A stretch of DNA of 32,542 bases. Origin: Rhizobium sp. Q54. GTDB taxonomy: Bacteria; Pseudomonadota; Alphaproteobacteria; Rhizobiales; Xanthobacteraceae. The first letter of the stretch is position 1. Every line of letters begins with the position of its first letter. A program made the position numbers and the translations under genes. Where the stretch lies: NCBI GenBank assembly GCA_945907045.1, contig CAMDSH010000034.1, positions 1-32,542 of the forward strand. The letters are read 5' to 3'. The notes under the pieces are model-generated. The model ran no database searches. It had not been told where the DNA came from and saw only the letters and a program-made list of their open reading frames with translations. Shown here piece after piece: positions 16,222-23,370 of this stretch.

Positions 16222-17025
16222 TTGTCTAGAATCAACGTCGGCGAGATCACGCTCAACGTCGAGGAACGCGGCAGCGGACCGGCTTTCATCTTCATTCCGG
16301 GGCTGGTCGGGCTGCTGAACGCGTGGGAATTCCAGATGGCGGAATTCTCCAAACGCTATCGCTGCATTTCGTTCGACCATCGCGGCGCCGGCGATAGCGA
16401 CAAGCCGAAAGATTCCTATTCGACGCAGGCGATCGCGCGCGATGCCATCGCGCTGATGGACACGCTGAAAATCGACAGGGCGCATGTCGCGGGCACCTCC
16501 ACCGGCGGATGCGTTCTGCAAAACCTCGCCATCGATTTTCCGGACCGGCTGCGCTGCTGCATCTTCTCCAACACCTGGATCAAGGCGGACGAATACATCA
16601 ACCGTGTGCAGATGACGCGCAAGCGCATCGCGCTCTCTTATGGCGCGGAGGAATACGTCAAGGTGTCCTCGCTGTTCACCAACGGCGCGATGCAGTTCCG
16701 GCACAATCTCGACAAGGTGATGGAGCTGGAGAAGCGCGCGCTCAAAACCGTTGCGCCGGTCGAGGTGCTCGCCGGCCGCCTCGACATGACGATGGCGCAC
16801 GACCGCACCAAGGAACTGCACAAGATCAAAAATCCGTCGCTCGTTATCGGCACCATCGACGACGCCACTGTGCCGTCCTATCAGTCCGAGGATTTGCACA
16901 AGGCGGTCGCCGGCTCGAAGCTCGTGCTGGTGCCGGAGGGCGGGCATTATTCGTATCGCCGCCACTGGCAGGAGTGGAACAAGATCGCGGACGCATTTTT
17001 GCGCGAACACGAGGGGAAAGCGTGA
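16222..17025 (+). CDS. alpha/beta-fold hydrolase
   Basis: The protein begins INVGEITLNVEERGSGPAF, has an HG-type oxyanion region IFIPGLVG, FDHRGAGDS after strand 4, the nucleophile elbow GTSTGG, an acidic residue region TIDDATVP and the catalytic His in PEGGHYS, so the triad is complete. Members hydrolyse esters, lactones or C-C bonds of ring-cleavage products. I prefer TTG 16222, preceded by GGAGAG, because the in-frame ATGs at 16174 and 16195 lie inside the dispersed repeat and would add a repeat-encoded leader. The stop overlaps the next start (TGATG). Its place before a C-C lyase suggests work on a ring-cleavage intermediate. Confidence 0.82.
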   Translation: MSRINVGEITLNVEERGSGPAFIFIPGLVGLLNAWEFQMAEFSKRYRCISFDHRGAGDSDKPKDSYSTQAIARDAIALMDTLKIDRAHVAGTSTGGCVLQNLAIDFPDRLRCCIFSNTWIKADEYINRVQMTRKRIALSYGAEEYVKVSSLFTNGAMQFRHNLDKVMELEKRALKTVAPVEVLAGRLDMTMAHDRTKELHKIKNPSLVIGTIDDATVPSYQSEDLHKAVAGSKLVLVPEGGHYSYRRHWQEWNKIADAFLREHEGKA

Positions 17026-18914
17026 TGCTCGATCCCAGCAAGGCCGATCCGCATAAAGCGATGCGCGCGCGCGTCAGAGCCGTCCGCGACGCGGGGAGCG
17101 TCGATGCCGCGTTGGCAACAGGCGCGCTGCCCAAGCTTGCCGAAATGAGTTTGTCGGAAGCGCTGGTGCTTGGCCTGCACAAGCAGGGCGTGAAAAAATA
17201 TTTCGCAATTTTCGGACACGGCTCGACCGACTTGGGCGAGGTGCTGCGCATCTACGAAGAGGAAGGCGCGACGCGCACCATCAACTGCCGCAACGAAGTC
17301 GAGATGGCGCATGCCGCCACGGCGCTGCGCTGGCAGTACGGCGAGATTTCCGCGGTGGTGACTTCGATAGGTCCGGGCGCGATGCAGGCCTTCGCAGCGT
17401 CTCTCGCAGCCGCGTCCGACGGCGTCGGCGTCTATCACATCTATGGCGACGAGACGACGTTCGGCGAAGGCTACAACATGCAGCAGGTGCCCAAGCAGGA
17501 GCAGGGCGCCTTCGGCCGCATGACCGCGATTATGGGGCAGAGTTACGTGCTGCACACGCCGGAGGGCGTGCGCGACGCGCTGCGGCGCGGCGCGTTGTGC
17601 GTCAATCACCCCTATCGCGCCGGGCCGTTTTATTTGTTGCTGCCACTCAACACGCAGCCAGCAAAGCTCAGCGTCAATCTCGCCGCATTGCCGGAGCGCC
17701 CGTCATTGCCGAAGCTCGCGCCCGCCGACGACAAGGCGCTCGACGAAGCGGCTGCGATGATCGCGAAGGCGCAGCGCGTCGCGATCAAGGCGGGCGGCGG
17801 CGCGCGCGGACACGATGCGGCAATGAAGCGTCTTGCCGAGGCGGCGGGCGCGGCTGTTGTGCTCTCGCCCGGTTCGACTGGCGTTCTTCCCGACGCGCAC
17901 GCGCAGAACATGCATGTCGGCGGCTCGAAGGGTTCGATCAGCGGCAATTATGCGATGGCACAAGCCGATCTGCTGATCGCAATCGGCTCGCGCGCGGTGT
18001 GCCAGGCGGATTGCTCCGGCATCGGCTTCAAGCAGGCGGAAGGCGTGATCAACCTCAACGGCGATTTCGCCGACGCGCTGCATTACAACCGCACCGTGGC
18101 ATTGCCCGGCGACATCGGCGCGGTGGCCGAGCGTCTCGCGGCGAAGCTGGAAGCCAACAACGCCAAATCCAACAAGCGCGCGTGGCTGGACGCCTGCGCC
18201 GCCAAGAAAAAGGAATGGGCGGAATACAAGCGCAAGCGTTTCGAATGCCCGCCGCTGCATGACGAGGTTTGGGGCGAACCTGTTCTCACGCAGCCCGCCG
18301 CCATCAAGATCGTTGCAGACTTTGCGAAAGAAATTTCCGCGGCGAAATTCTTCGATGCCGGTGATGTGCAGGCGAACGGTTTCCAGATCGTCGAGGACGA
18401 CAAAAGCTTCGACACCTTCACGGAGACCGGCGCGTCCTACATGGGCTTTGCGGCGAGCGCGCTGCTGGCGTCGGCCTTGGCGGACAAACCGCGCTATGGC
18501 ATCGCCTTCTGCGGAGACGGCTCCTTCATGATGAACCCGCAAATTCTCATCGACGCGATCGAGCACGGCGTGCGCGGCATGATCGTGATTTTCGACAACC
18601 GCCGCATGGCCGCCATCACCGGATTGCAGCTCGCGCAATACGGCGAGGAATTCCGCACGCGCGACCGCGTGGCGGTGGATTACGAACGGCTCGCCTCGGC
18701 GGTGTCCGGCGTATTCGCGGTGAAAAGCTGCTGCGACGAGAAGGCGCTGCGTGCTGCGCTCAAAGCAGGCCACAGCCACGACGGGCTATCGGTGCTGCAT
18801 GTGCCGGTCTATTGCGGGCCGAACGAACTCGGCGGGCTCGGAGCCTGGGGTGAGTGGAACGTCGGCAACTGGTGCGACGACGTGCAGCGCGCCTGGATCG
18901 AGCAAAATCTCTAA
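17025..18914 (+). CDS. IolD-like thiamine-diphosphate-dependent enzyme (cyclic diketone hydrolase type)
   Basis: The 629-residue protein has the three-domain layout of TPP enzymes. The N-terminal domain contains the cofactor-activating Glu region NCRNEVEMAHAATA (about 88-101). A central domain includes LSPGSTGVLPDAHAQNM. The C-terminal TPP domain has CGDGSFMMNP near 499 and IFDNRRMAAITG near 523. The closing stretch GAWGEWNVGNW resembles IolD, which hydrolytically opens trihydroxycyclohexane-1,2-dione in inositol breakdown. The start is ATG 17025 after GAGGGGAAAG, overlapping the hydrolase stop by one base. I infer ring opening or C-C cleavage of a cyclic diketone. An acetolactate-synthase-like or decarboxylase role is possible. 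Confidence 0.8.
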   Translation: MLDPSKADPHKAMRARVRAVRDAGSVDAALATGALPKLAEMSLSEALVLGLHKQGVKKYFAIFGHGSTDLGEVLRIYEEEGATRTINCRNEVEMAHAATALRWQYGEISAVVTSIGPGAMQAFAASLAAASDGVGVYHIYGDETTFGEGYNMQQVPKQEQGAFGRMTAIMGQSYVLHTPEGVRDALRRGALCVNHPYRAGPFYLLLPLNTQPAKLSVNLAALPERPSLPKLAPADDKALDEAAAMIAKAQRVAIKAGGGARGHDAAMKRLAEAAGAAVVLSPGSTGVLPDAHAQNMHVGGSKGSISGNYAMAQADLLIAIGSRAVCQADCSGIGFKQAEGVINLNGDFADALHYNRTVALPGDIGAVAERLAAKLEANNAKSNKRAWLDACAAKKKEWAEYKRKRFECPPLHDEVWGEPVLTQPAAIKIVADFAKEISAAKFFDAGDVQANGFQIVEDDKSFDTFTETGASYMGFAASALLASALADKPRYGIAFCGDGSFMMNPQILIDAIEHGVRGMIVIFDNRRMAAITGLQLAQYGEEFRTRDRVAVDYERLASAVSGVFAVKSCCDEKALRAALKAGHSHDGLSVLHVPVYCGPNELGGLGAWGEWNVGNWCDDVQRAWIEQNL

Positions 18915-18939
18915 CGGAACTCCGCGCGCGCGAAAGCGT

Positions 18940-18971
18940 TGTCATTGCAAGGTAGTGCGTCAGCAATGACA
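18940..18971. repeat. intergenic inverted repeat after the plus-strand operon
   Basis: TGTCATTGC (18940-18948) and GCAATGACA (18963-18971) form a perfect 9-bp stem with a 14-nt loop, 26 bp after the TPP-enzyme stop. It lacks a U-tract, so it is either a weak terminator or part of another dispersed repeat. Its right arm lies directly before the AAGGAG of the next small gene. Confidence 0.5.
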
Positions 18972-18986
18972 GCAAGGAGTTTTAAT

Positions 18987-19169
18987 ATGGAGAAGACCCC
19001 GGACAAGCCGAAGCAGCACGCGGAAAAGGAACGCGAGCGGATTGAAAAATCCGAGGACGAAGTCGCGATCAATTCCGACGAGAGTTTTCCGGCGAGCGAT
19101 CCGCCGTCGTTCAATCCGGGCGTGACCGGCGCGCACGACGTCAAGAAGAAGACGCGCCGCAGTCCATAA
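18987..19169 (+). CDS. small conserved hydrophilic protein with SFPASDPPS motif
   Basis: The 60-residue, highly charged protein starts at ATG 18987 after a good AAGGAG. It has no signal peptide or membrane helix. Its core, DESFPASDPPSFNPGVTGA, is a motif I know from short uncharacterised proteins widespread in alphaproteobacteria, and a Lys/Arg/Glu-rich N-terminal half precedes it. The gene ends 3 bp before the stop of the convergent amidohydrolase gene. The protein is probably disordered or forms a helix plus a proline-rich turn. The function is unknown, and its location beside the catabolic operon may be incidental. Confidence 0.7.
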   Translation: MEKTPDKPKQHAEKERERIEKSEDEVAINSDESFPASDPPSFNPGVTGAHDVKKKTRRSP

Positions 19170-19172
19170 CGC

Positions 19173-20177
19173 CTAGAACGTCATGTTCAGAAGCTTTCCG
19201 GCATTGCCGGAAAAAAGCTTGCGCCGGTCCGCCGGGGCAAGCTCCAGCTTTTCAATTGTCTTGATGGTGGCGCCGATCGGTCCGAGCGGCGTGTCGGTCG
19301 CGAACACGACGCGGTCGGCGCCGAAGAATTCCAGCCCGCAGCGAATGGCGTGCACGCCGCCGCCGAACATGGCGGTGTCGCCATAGAAGTCGTGCAGATA
19401 GTCCATGTGCGGGCGCTTCAACGAAGATAGGATTTTCGAATAGTCCTCGTCCGATGTGCGCTGGCCGAGAACTTTCAGGCCCGGCCCCACGCGGCCGTCG
19501 TAAAACGGGATCATGCCGCCGAGATGGTGCGTGATGATCTTGAGTTTTGGATAGCGGTCGAGCAGGCCGCAGAACACCAGCCGCAGCATCGCGACCGACG
19601 TATCGTAAGGCCAGCCGAAGCACCACCACATCTCGAAGCGCGATTTTTGCTCGGACGGATAATCCGGCATCGAGGCGGTGCGCACCGGATGCAGCCAGAT
19701 CGGCAAATCCAGTTCCGCCATCGTGGCGAAGAACGGATCGAATTTCTTCTGGTCGAGCGGCTCGCCAGCGACGTTGGTGTAAACCAGCACGCCGCGCGCG
19801 CCGAGATCCTTGATCGCGCGTTTTGCCTCGACGATCGAGCCGTCCACATCGGTAAGACACACGGCGGCGGCGAAGGACGGAAAGCGTTCCGGATGTTTGC
19901 GACATAGCTCGGCCATTGAATCGTTGGCGATGCGCGCAAGCTGAATTCCGACGTCCGGCTTGGCGATGTCTTCAATCGGCGGATTGGGCAGCGAAATGAT
20001 CTGCCGGTAGTCGCCGAACTGGTCCATTTCCTTGAAGCGTTCGTCGAGATCGAACAGCTTGGTGACGCCGCGCAGGCGCTTGCCGATGTTTTCCAGCTTC
20101 GGCGCGACGCGCGTCATCTCCTGGAAAAATTTGTCCGGGAAAATATGGCAATAAATGTCGATGATGGTGTCGGTCAT
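19173..20177 (-). CDS. ACMSD-like amidohydrolase with altered metal motif
   Basis: The 334-residue TIM-barrel protein belongs to the Amidohydro_2 family, which includes aminocarboxymuconate-semialdehyde decarboxylase. Conserved positions are H163 (WLHPVRT), H217-H218 (THHLGG) and D295 (FATDTPLG). The usual N-terminal HxH metal pair reads Y9-C-H11 in IDIYCHIFP, so the first histidine is a tyrosine. The enzyme may decarboxylate or hydrolyse a ring-derived acid, but metal binding could be changed. It is the last gene of the minus-strand operon, 9 bp after the dehydrogenase gene, and ends nose to nose with the 60-residue protein gene. Confidence 0.82.
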   Translation of the reverse strand: MTDTIIDIYCHIFPDKFFQEMTRVAPKLENIGKRLRGVTKLFDLDERFKEMDQFGDYRQIISLPNPPIEDIAKPDVGIQLARIANDSMAELCRKHPERFPSFAAAVCLTDVDGSIVEAKRAIKDLGARGVLVYTNVAGEPLDQKKFDPFFATMAELDLPIWLHPVRTASMPDYPSEQKSRFEMWWCFGWPYDTSVAMLRLVFCGLLDRYPKLKIITHHLGGMIPFYDGRVGPGLKVLGQRTSDEDYSKILSSLKRPHMDYLHDFYGDTAMFGGGVHAIRCGLEFFGADRVVFATDTPLGPIGATIKTIEKLELAPADRRKLFSGNAGKLLNMTF

Positions 20178-20186
20178 GCACGCACC

Positions 20187-21101
20187 TCAGTTCTTCGTCC
20201 GCGCGGCTTTCAAGTGATCGACCAGCTTGGCGCGCAAGGCGGCTTGCTCCTCCGGGCTCCACTTCTGGAACCCTTCGCCGGATTTGAAGCCGAGCTTGCC
20301 GTCCTCCACCAATTTATCGAGATAAGGCGAAGCGGCCGGCCTGTTGTCGAGGTCGGGAAACAGCAGATTGTGAATTGCCAGCGAGAGTTCAGTGCCGACG
20401 AGGTCGGCGTTCTCCAGCGGACCGAGCACGGCGGAGCGCAGGCCGAACGAGGCCTTCACCACGTCATCGACGGTCTTTGCGTCGCAGATGCCGCGCTCGA
20501 CCAGATTGACCGCCTCGCGCCAGAGCGCGTGTTGCAGCCGGTTGCCGATGAAGCCCGGCACGTCCTTTTTCACGTGCGCCGGTTTTTTGCCGGCGCCGGC
20601 ATGCAGCTTCATCGTGAAATCGATGGTCTGCGGAGAAGTCCACTCCGTGCCGATCACTTCCACGAGCGGCACCAAAAAAGGCGGGTTCCAGAAATGCGTG
20701 CCGAGCGCGCGCTCGCGCCGTTTGAGGCCTTGCATGATCTGCGTGATCGGGATGACGGATGTGTTGCTCGCCAGGATCGCGTCTGGCCGCGCGTGAGTTT
20801 CGATCTCGGCGAACAGCTTTTGCTTGAGCGGCAAATCCTCCAGCACCGCTTCGACGACGTAATCTTTATCGCGCACCGCGTCGGCCAAGCCGGAAACCGG
20901 CGTGACGCGCTCGACGGCTTTTTGATCGTCCCCGAGGTCTTTCAAATTCTTGAGAATGCGCGCCTTGGCGCTTTCCAGCGATGCTGCAACCGAATCGTAA
21001 ATGGACACGTCATGTCCGGCAGCTGCGAATACCTGCGCGATGCCGTGGCCCATCAACCCGGCGCCAATTACGGCGATGCGCGCTTTGGTCACGACCCCCA
21101 C
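20187..21101 (-). CDS. 3-hydroxyacyl-CoA dehydrogenase family protein
   Basis: The 304-residue protein has an NAD-binding GAGLMGHGIAQ near 13, EAVLEDLPLKQKLFAEIE, SNTSVIPITQ and the catalytic His in GTHFWNPPFLVPLVEVI, followed by KDVPGFIGNRLQHALWREA and the C-terminal dimer domain with GPLENADLVG. This is the layout of L-3-hydroxybutyryl-CoA dehydrogenase and related L-gulonate/lambda-crystallin enzymes. It probably oxidises a 3-hydroxy acid or its CoA ester late in the pathway. The start is GTG 21101 after GGGAGGG, with an alternative GTG at 21092. Two G/C-run hairpins precede it. No thiolase or CoA ligase is nearby. Confidence 0.85.
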   Translation of the reverse strand: MGVVTKARIAVIGAGLMGHGIAQVFAAAGHDVSIYDSVAASLESAKARILKNLKDLGDDQKAVERVTPVSGLADAVRDKDYVVEAVLEDLPLKQKLFAEIETHARPDAILASNTSVIPITQIMQGLKRRERALGTHFWNPPFLVPLVEVIGTEWTSPQTIDFTMKLHAGAGKKPAHVKKDVPGFIGNRLQHALWREAVNLVERGICDAKTVDDVVKASFGLRSAVLGPLENADLVGTELSLAIHNLLFPDLDNRPAASPYLDKLVEDGKLGFKSGEGFQKWSPEEQAALRAKLVDHLKAARTKN

Positions 21102-21106
21102 CCCGA

Positions 21107-21129
21107 CCCTCCCCCTGAAAGGGGGAGGG
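21107..21129. repeat. G/C-run hairpin, copy 1
   Basis: CCCTCCCCC and GGGGGAGGG flank a TGAAA loop with a perfect 9-bp stem. It lies directly upstream of the dehydrogenase GTG and supplies its GGGAGGG ribosome-binding sequence on the minus strand, so folding could hide that site. A second copy is at 21152. Confidence 0.6.
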
Positions 21130-21151
21130 AGAAGGGAGCGGCAAGCTCTTT

Positions 21152-21172
21152 CCTCCCCCTGAAAGGGGGAGG
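21152..21172. repeat. G/C-run hairpin, copy 2
   Basis: CCTCCCCC and GGGGGAGG flank the same TGAAA loop as the copy at 21107 (8-bp stem). Both lie in the 116-bp gap between the SDR and dehydrogenase genes of the minus-strand operon, and the duplication suggests a tandemly repeated element rather than a terminator. Confidence 0.6.
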
Positions 21173-21217
21173 AATAAGGAGGGGGTCATTTGCTCGCGGT
21201 TGAATCATTTTTGGCGC

Positions 21218-22021
21218 TCAGCCCGCGGTGTAGCCGCCGTCGGCGTAGAGAATGTGCCCGGTGTAGAAATCCGACGCGCGCGAGGCGAGGAACAGCAGCG
21301 GCCCGGCCAAATCAGCAGCTTCGCCCAGACGCCCTTTCGGCACGCGCGAGAGAAACGCCGCCCGCGTGGCCTTGCCCTTCTCGTCGTCGGCAAACATCCA
21401 GGCGGTGAGGGCGGAGCGGAACACGGTCGGCGCGATGGCGTTCACCGTGATGCCGGTCGGGCCCCATTCGCAGCCCAGCGCCTTGGTGATGCCGTCCACC
21501 GCCGACTTCGAAGCGCAATAGGCGGAATATCCCGCCGGATGACCGAGCAGCCCGCGCGCCGAGGACATCAGCACGATTTTTCCTCCCTGGCCTTGCGCCA
21601 GCATTTGCTTGCCGGCGGCGCGCGCCATCAGCCACGACTGTGTGACGTTGGCGTCCATCACGTCGAGGAAACGTTCAGGCGCCATCTCGACGATCTTCGA
21701 TACGTCGTTCTTGCCGGAGCCGACGACGAGAATGTCGAGCCGCCCGAATTTATCGACAGCGGCTTTGACGATCTTCTCGCAATTGGCTTCGGTGTTCGGC
21801 CGCAGCGCGACGGTCTCGGTCTTGGCTCCAAGCTTGTTGCATTCGGCGGCGACTTTTTTCAGCTCATCCGCCTTGCCGGCGGCGAGCACCACGTTGGCGC
21901 CAGCGCCCGCGAGCACCTGCGCCGCGAGAGCGCCGAAAGCGCCTGATGCGCCGGTGACAATGGCAGTCTTGCCCTTCACGTCGAACAGCGACAGCGGATT
22001 TTTCAGAAAATCATCGGACAT
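21218..22021 (-). CDS. short-chain dehydrogenase/reductase (SDR)
   Basis: A classical SDR of 267 residues with the cofactor motif TGASGAFG (23-30), the active-site serine in VLMSSARG, the Y-x3-K pair in YSAYCASK and the closing GHILYADGGYTAG. The usual NNAG is replaced by VGSGKND. It should interconvert an alcohol and a ketone. I choose ATG 22021, which follows GGGAGGATTCG. An upstream ATG at 22072 falls in a dispersed repeat stem and would add a repeat-encoded MAGTSPAMT leader. It belongs to the minus-strand operon after the cupin gene, from which it is separated by that repeat. Confidence 0.88.
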   Translation of the reverse strand: MSDDFLKNPLSLFDVKGKTAIVTGASGAFGALAAQVLAGAGANVVLAAGKADELKKVAAECNKLGAKTETVALRPNTEANCEKIVKAAVDKFGRLDILVVGSGKNDVSKIVEMAPERFLDVMDANVTQSWLMARAAGKQMLAQGQGGKIVLMSSARGLLGHPAGYSAYCASKSAVDGITKALGCEWGPTGITVNAIAPTVFRSALTAWMFADDEKGKATRAAFLSRVPKGRLGEAADLAGPLLFLASRASDFYTGHILYADGGYTAG

Positions 22022-22045
22022 CGAATCCTCCCAAGACTTTTCTTT

Positions 22046-22134
22046 CGTCATGGCCGGGCTTGTCCCGGCCATCCCGGTTAGGAAGGCACTGCCATCCTGA
22101 TCGGGATCACCGGGTCAAGCCCGGTGATGACGGG
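22046..22134. repeat. dispersed double stem-loop repeat, copy 2
   Basis: Stem-loops at 22050-22072 and 22106-22128, each with 9-bp arms, match copy 1 at 16114-16200 in layout and in most of the first half. The second stem has diverged. It fills nearly all of the space between the cupin stop and the SDR ribosome-binding site, and its stems could act as a processing or attenuation point inside the minus-strand operon. Confidence 0.8.
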
Positions 22135-22146
22135 CTAAGAGGCCCG

Positions 22147-22488
22147 TCACTTCGGCGGCGCGGCGACCGCGACGAGCAGCGTGCAGACGCCCTTGCCGCG
22201 GTTGATAATCTCGCGGTTCTCGTTCGGCGCGATGAAACAGGTGTCTCCTGCCTTGGCGACGATCTCCTTGCCACCGGCGATGACGGTGAGTTCGCCTTCG
22301 AGGATGTGATAAATTTTCTCCGGCGGGGAGGCGTCGGGACCGGCGCCGCCGCCCGGCTCGAAATGCGAAATACCGAAAATCAGCGCCTGCGAGCCGCCCG
22401 TCTCCGCGCCGAACAGGCGCAGCGATTTATATTTGCGGTGGTTTGGCGCTTCGTAAGGTTTCGCTTCGGAAAGTTTGCGAACGATCAT
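22147..22488 (-). CDS. small single-domain cupin
   Basis: The 113-residue protein shows both cupin motifs: FEPGGGAGPDASPPEKIYHILEG (about 43-65, with the typical G-x-His pair degraded to PDASPPEK and one H61) and AGDTCFIAPNENREIIN (80-96). Reduced His content means metal binding is uncertain. The frame extends upstream, but ATG 22488 is the natural start because it overlaps the cyclase stop in an ATGA junction (22485-22488). Such cupins can be isomerases, lyases or binding proteins, and tight coupling to the cyclase suggests both act on the same intermediate. Confidence 0.82.
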   Translation of the reverse strand: MIVRKLSEAKPYEAPNHRKYKSLRLFGAETGGSQALIFGISHFEPGGGAGPDASPPEKIYHILEGELTVIAGGKEIVAKAGDTCFIAPNENREIINRGKGVCTLLVAVAAPPK

Positions 22489-23330
22489 TTGAACTTCTCC
22501 CCCCGTTCGATGCGATATTTCTGCTTCGGATCCATTATGGCGACGAGGCGGATGATGCAGCCGTCGCCGCGATCCCAGTTCCACGGAAAATAAGCGAAGG
22601 TGCAGCGGCGGCCGGTGACCTTGTCGATGTCGCCGCCGATGTTTTCGATGCCGAGAATTCCGTTCTTGAACAAAATGCGATGCACCGGCTCCCATTCCGG
22701 GAAATCGTCCTTCCAGTGACGCCCGCCCGACCACTCGCGGTATTCGTCCTCAAGGTGCGGATGCAGAGGTCCGTTGCGTTGCGGGCCGATGGCGGTGGCG
22801 AGCGGATGGTCGTTCGCCTGCGTGTCGTGGCCGACGACCTTCACCTTCTTCTCCACGAACCATTCGCCTGCCGACGGCACGAAACCGGGCGAGCGGCAGA
22901 AATAATCCTCGCTGTCCTCGTAGAACTTGTGCCAGCCGGTGTTGACGATGACGACGTCATGCGGCCGCACGATCTTGCCGCAGGCGTCTTCCAGATCGTC
23001 GCCGGTGATCGACTCCCACTTTTTCTTCGGGATCGAGACGACGATGCCGGAGCCGAAGAAATGCGGCAGCGGTACTTCGTCGATGAACGGCGCGCCTTCG
23101 ATGACGTGGCCCGGCGCGTCGATGTGCGTGGTGTTGTGCATCGAGGTGGTGATGCGCTGCGACAGCACGCCCGACTTCGCCATGTAATGGATGCGCTCGA
23201 TCTTGACGTCTTCGAAATACGGCCAGTTCGGAGACTGATAACCGAAACGATGGGACAAATTATAGAAATGCAGCCCCATGCTGTTCTTCAGGTTCTCCTC
23301 GAACGTCACGCCGCGTATTTTCTTCGTCAC
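22485..23330 (-). CDS. cyclase-family (PF04199) metal-dependent hydrolase
   Basis: The 281-residue protein carries the family signature in SMHNTTHIDAPGHVIEG, giving putative metal ligands H65, H69, D71 and H75, followed by VIVNTGWHKFYEDSEDYF and VVGHDTQANDHPLA. Relatives include kynurenine formamidase and isatin hydrolase, which hydrolyse amides in a Mn- or Zn-dependent way. At 281 residues it is longer than bacterial KynB (about 210). The start is GTG 23330 with GGGAGGAAGAC ahead. It is the first enzyme gene after the IclR gene of the minus-strand operon, so it may be an early or ring-opening step. Confidence 0.85.
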   Translation of the reverse strand: MTKKIRGVTFEENLKNSMGLHFYNLSHRFGYQSPNWPYFEDVKIERIHYMAKSGVLSQRITTSMHNTTHIDAPGHVIEGAPFIDEVPLPHFFGSGIVVSIPKKKWESITGDDLEDACGKIVRPHDVVIVNTGWHKFYEDSEDYFCRSPGFVPSAGEWFVEKKVKVVGHDTQANDHPLATAIGPQRNGPLHPHLEDEYREWSGGRHWKDDFPEWEPVHRILFKNGILGIENIGGDIDKVTGRRCTFAYFPWNWDRGDGCIIRLVAIMDPKQKYRIERGEKFK

Positions 23331-23370
23331 GTCTTCCTCCCTTTATTCGCGCGTTCGCGCTTGCCGTGTT

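Noticed and set aside
16509..17024. N-terminal extension of the TPP enzyme overlapping the alpha/beta hydrolase
   Set aside because: The frame is open upstream only as a shadow of the hydrolase. ATG 17025 has a ribosome-binding site and the TPP-enzyme homology starts after it.
22489..22734. Upstream extension of the cupin frame
   Set aside because: It runs inside the cyclase gene and encodes low-quality Arg/His-rich sequence. The ATGA overlap start gives a normal-length cupin.
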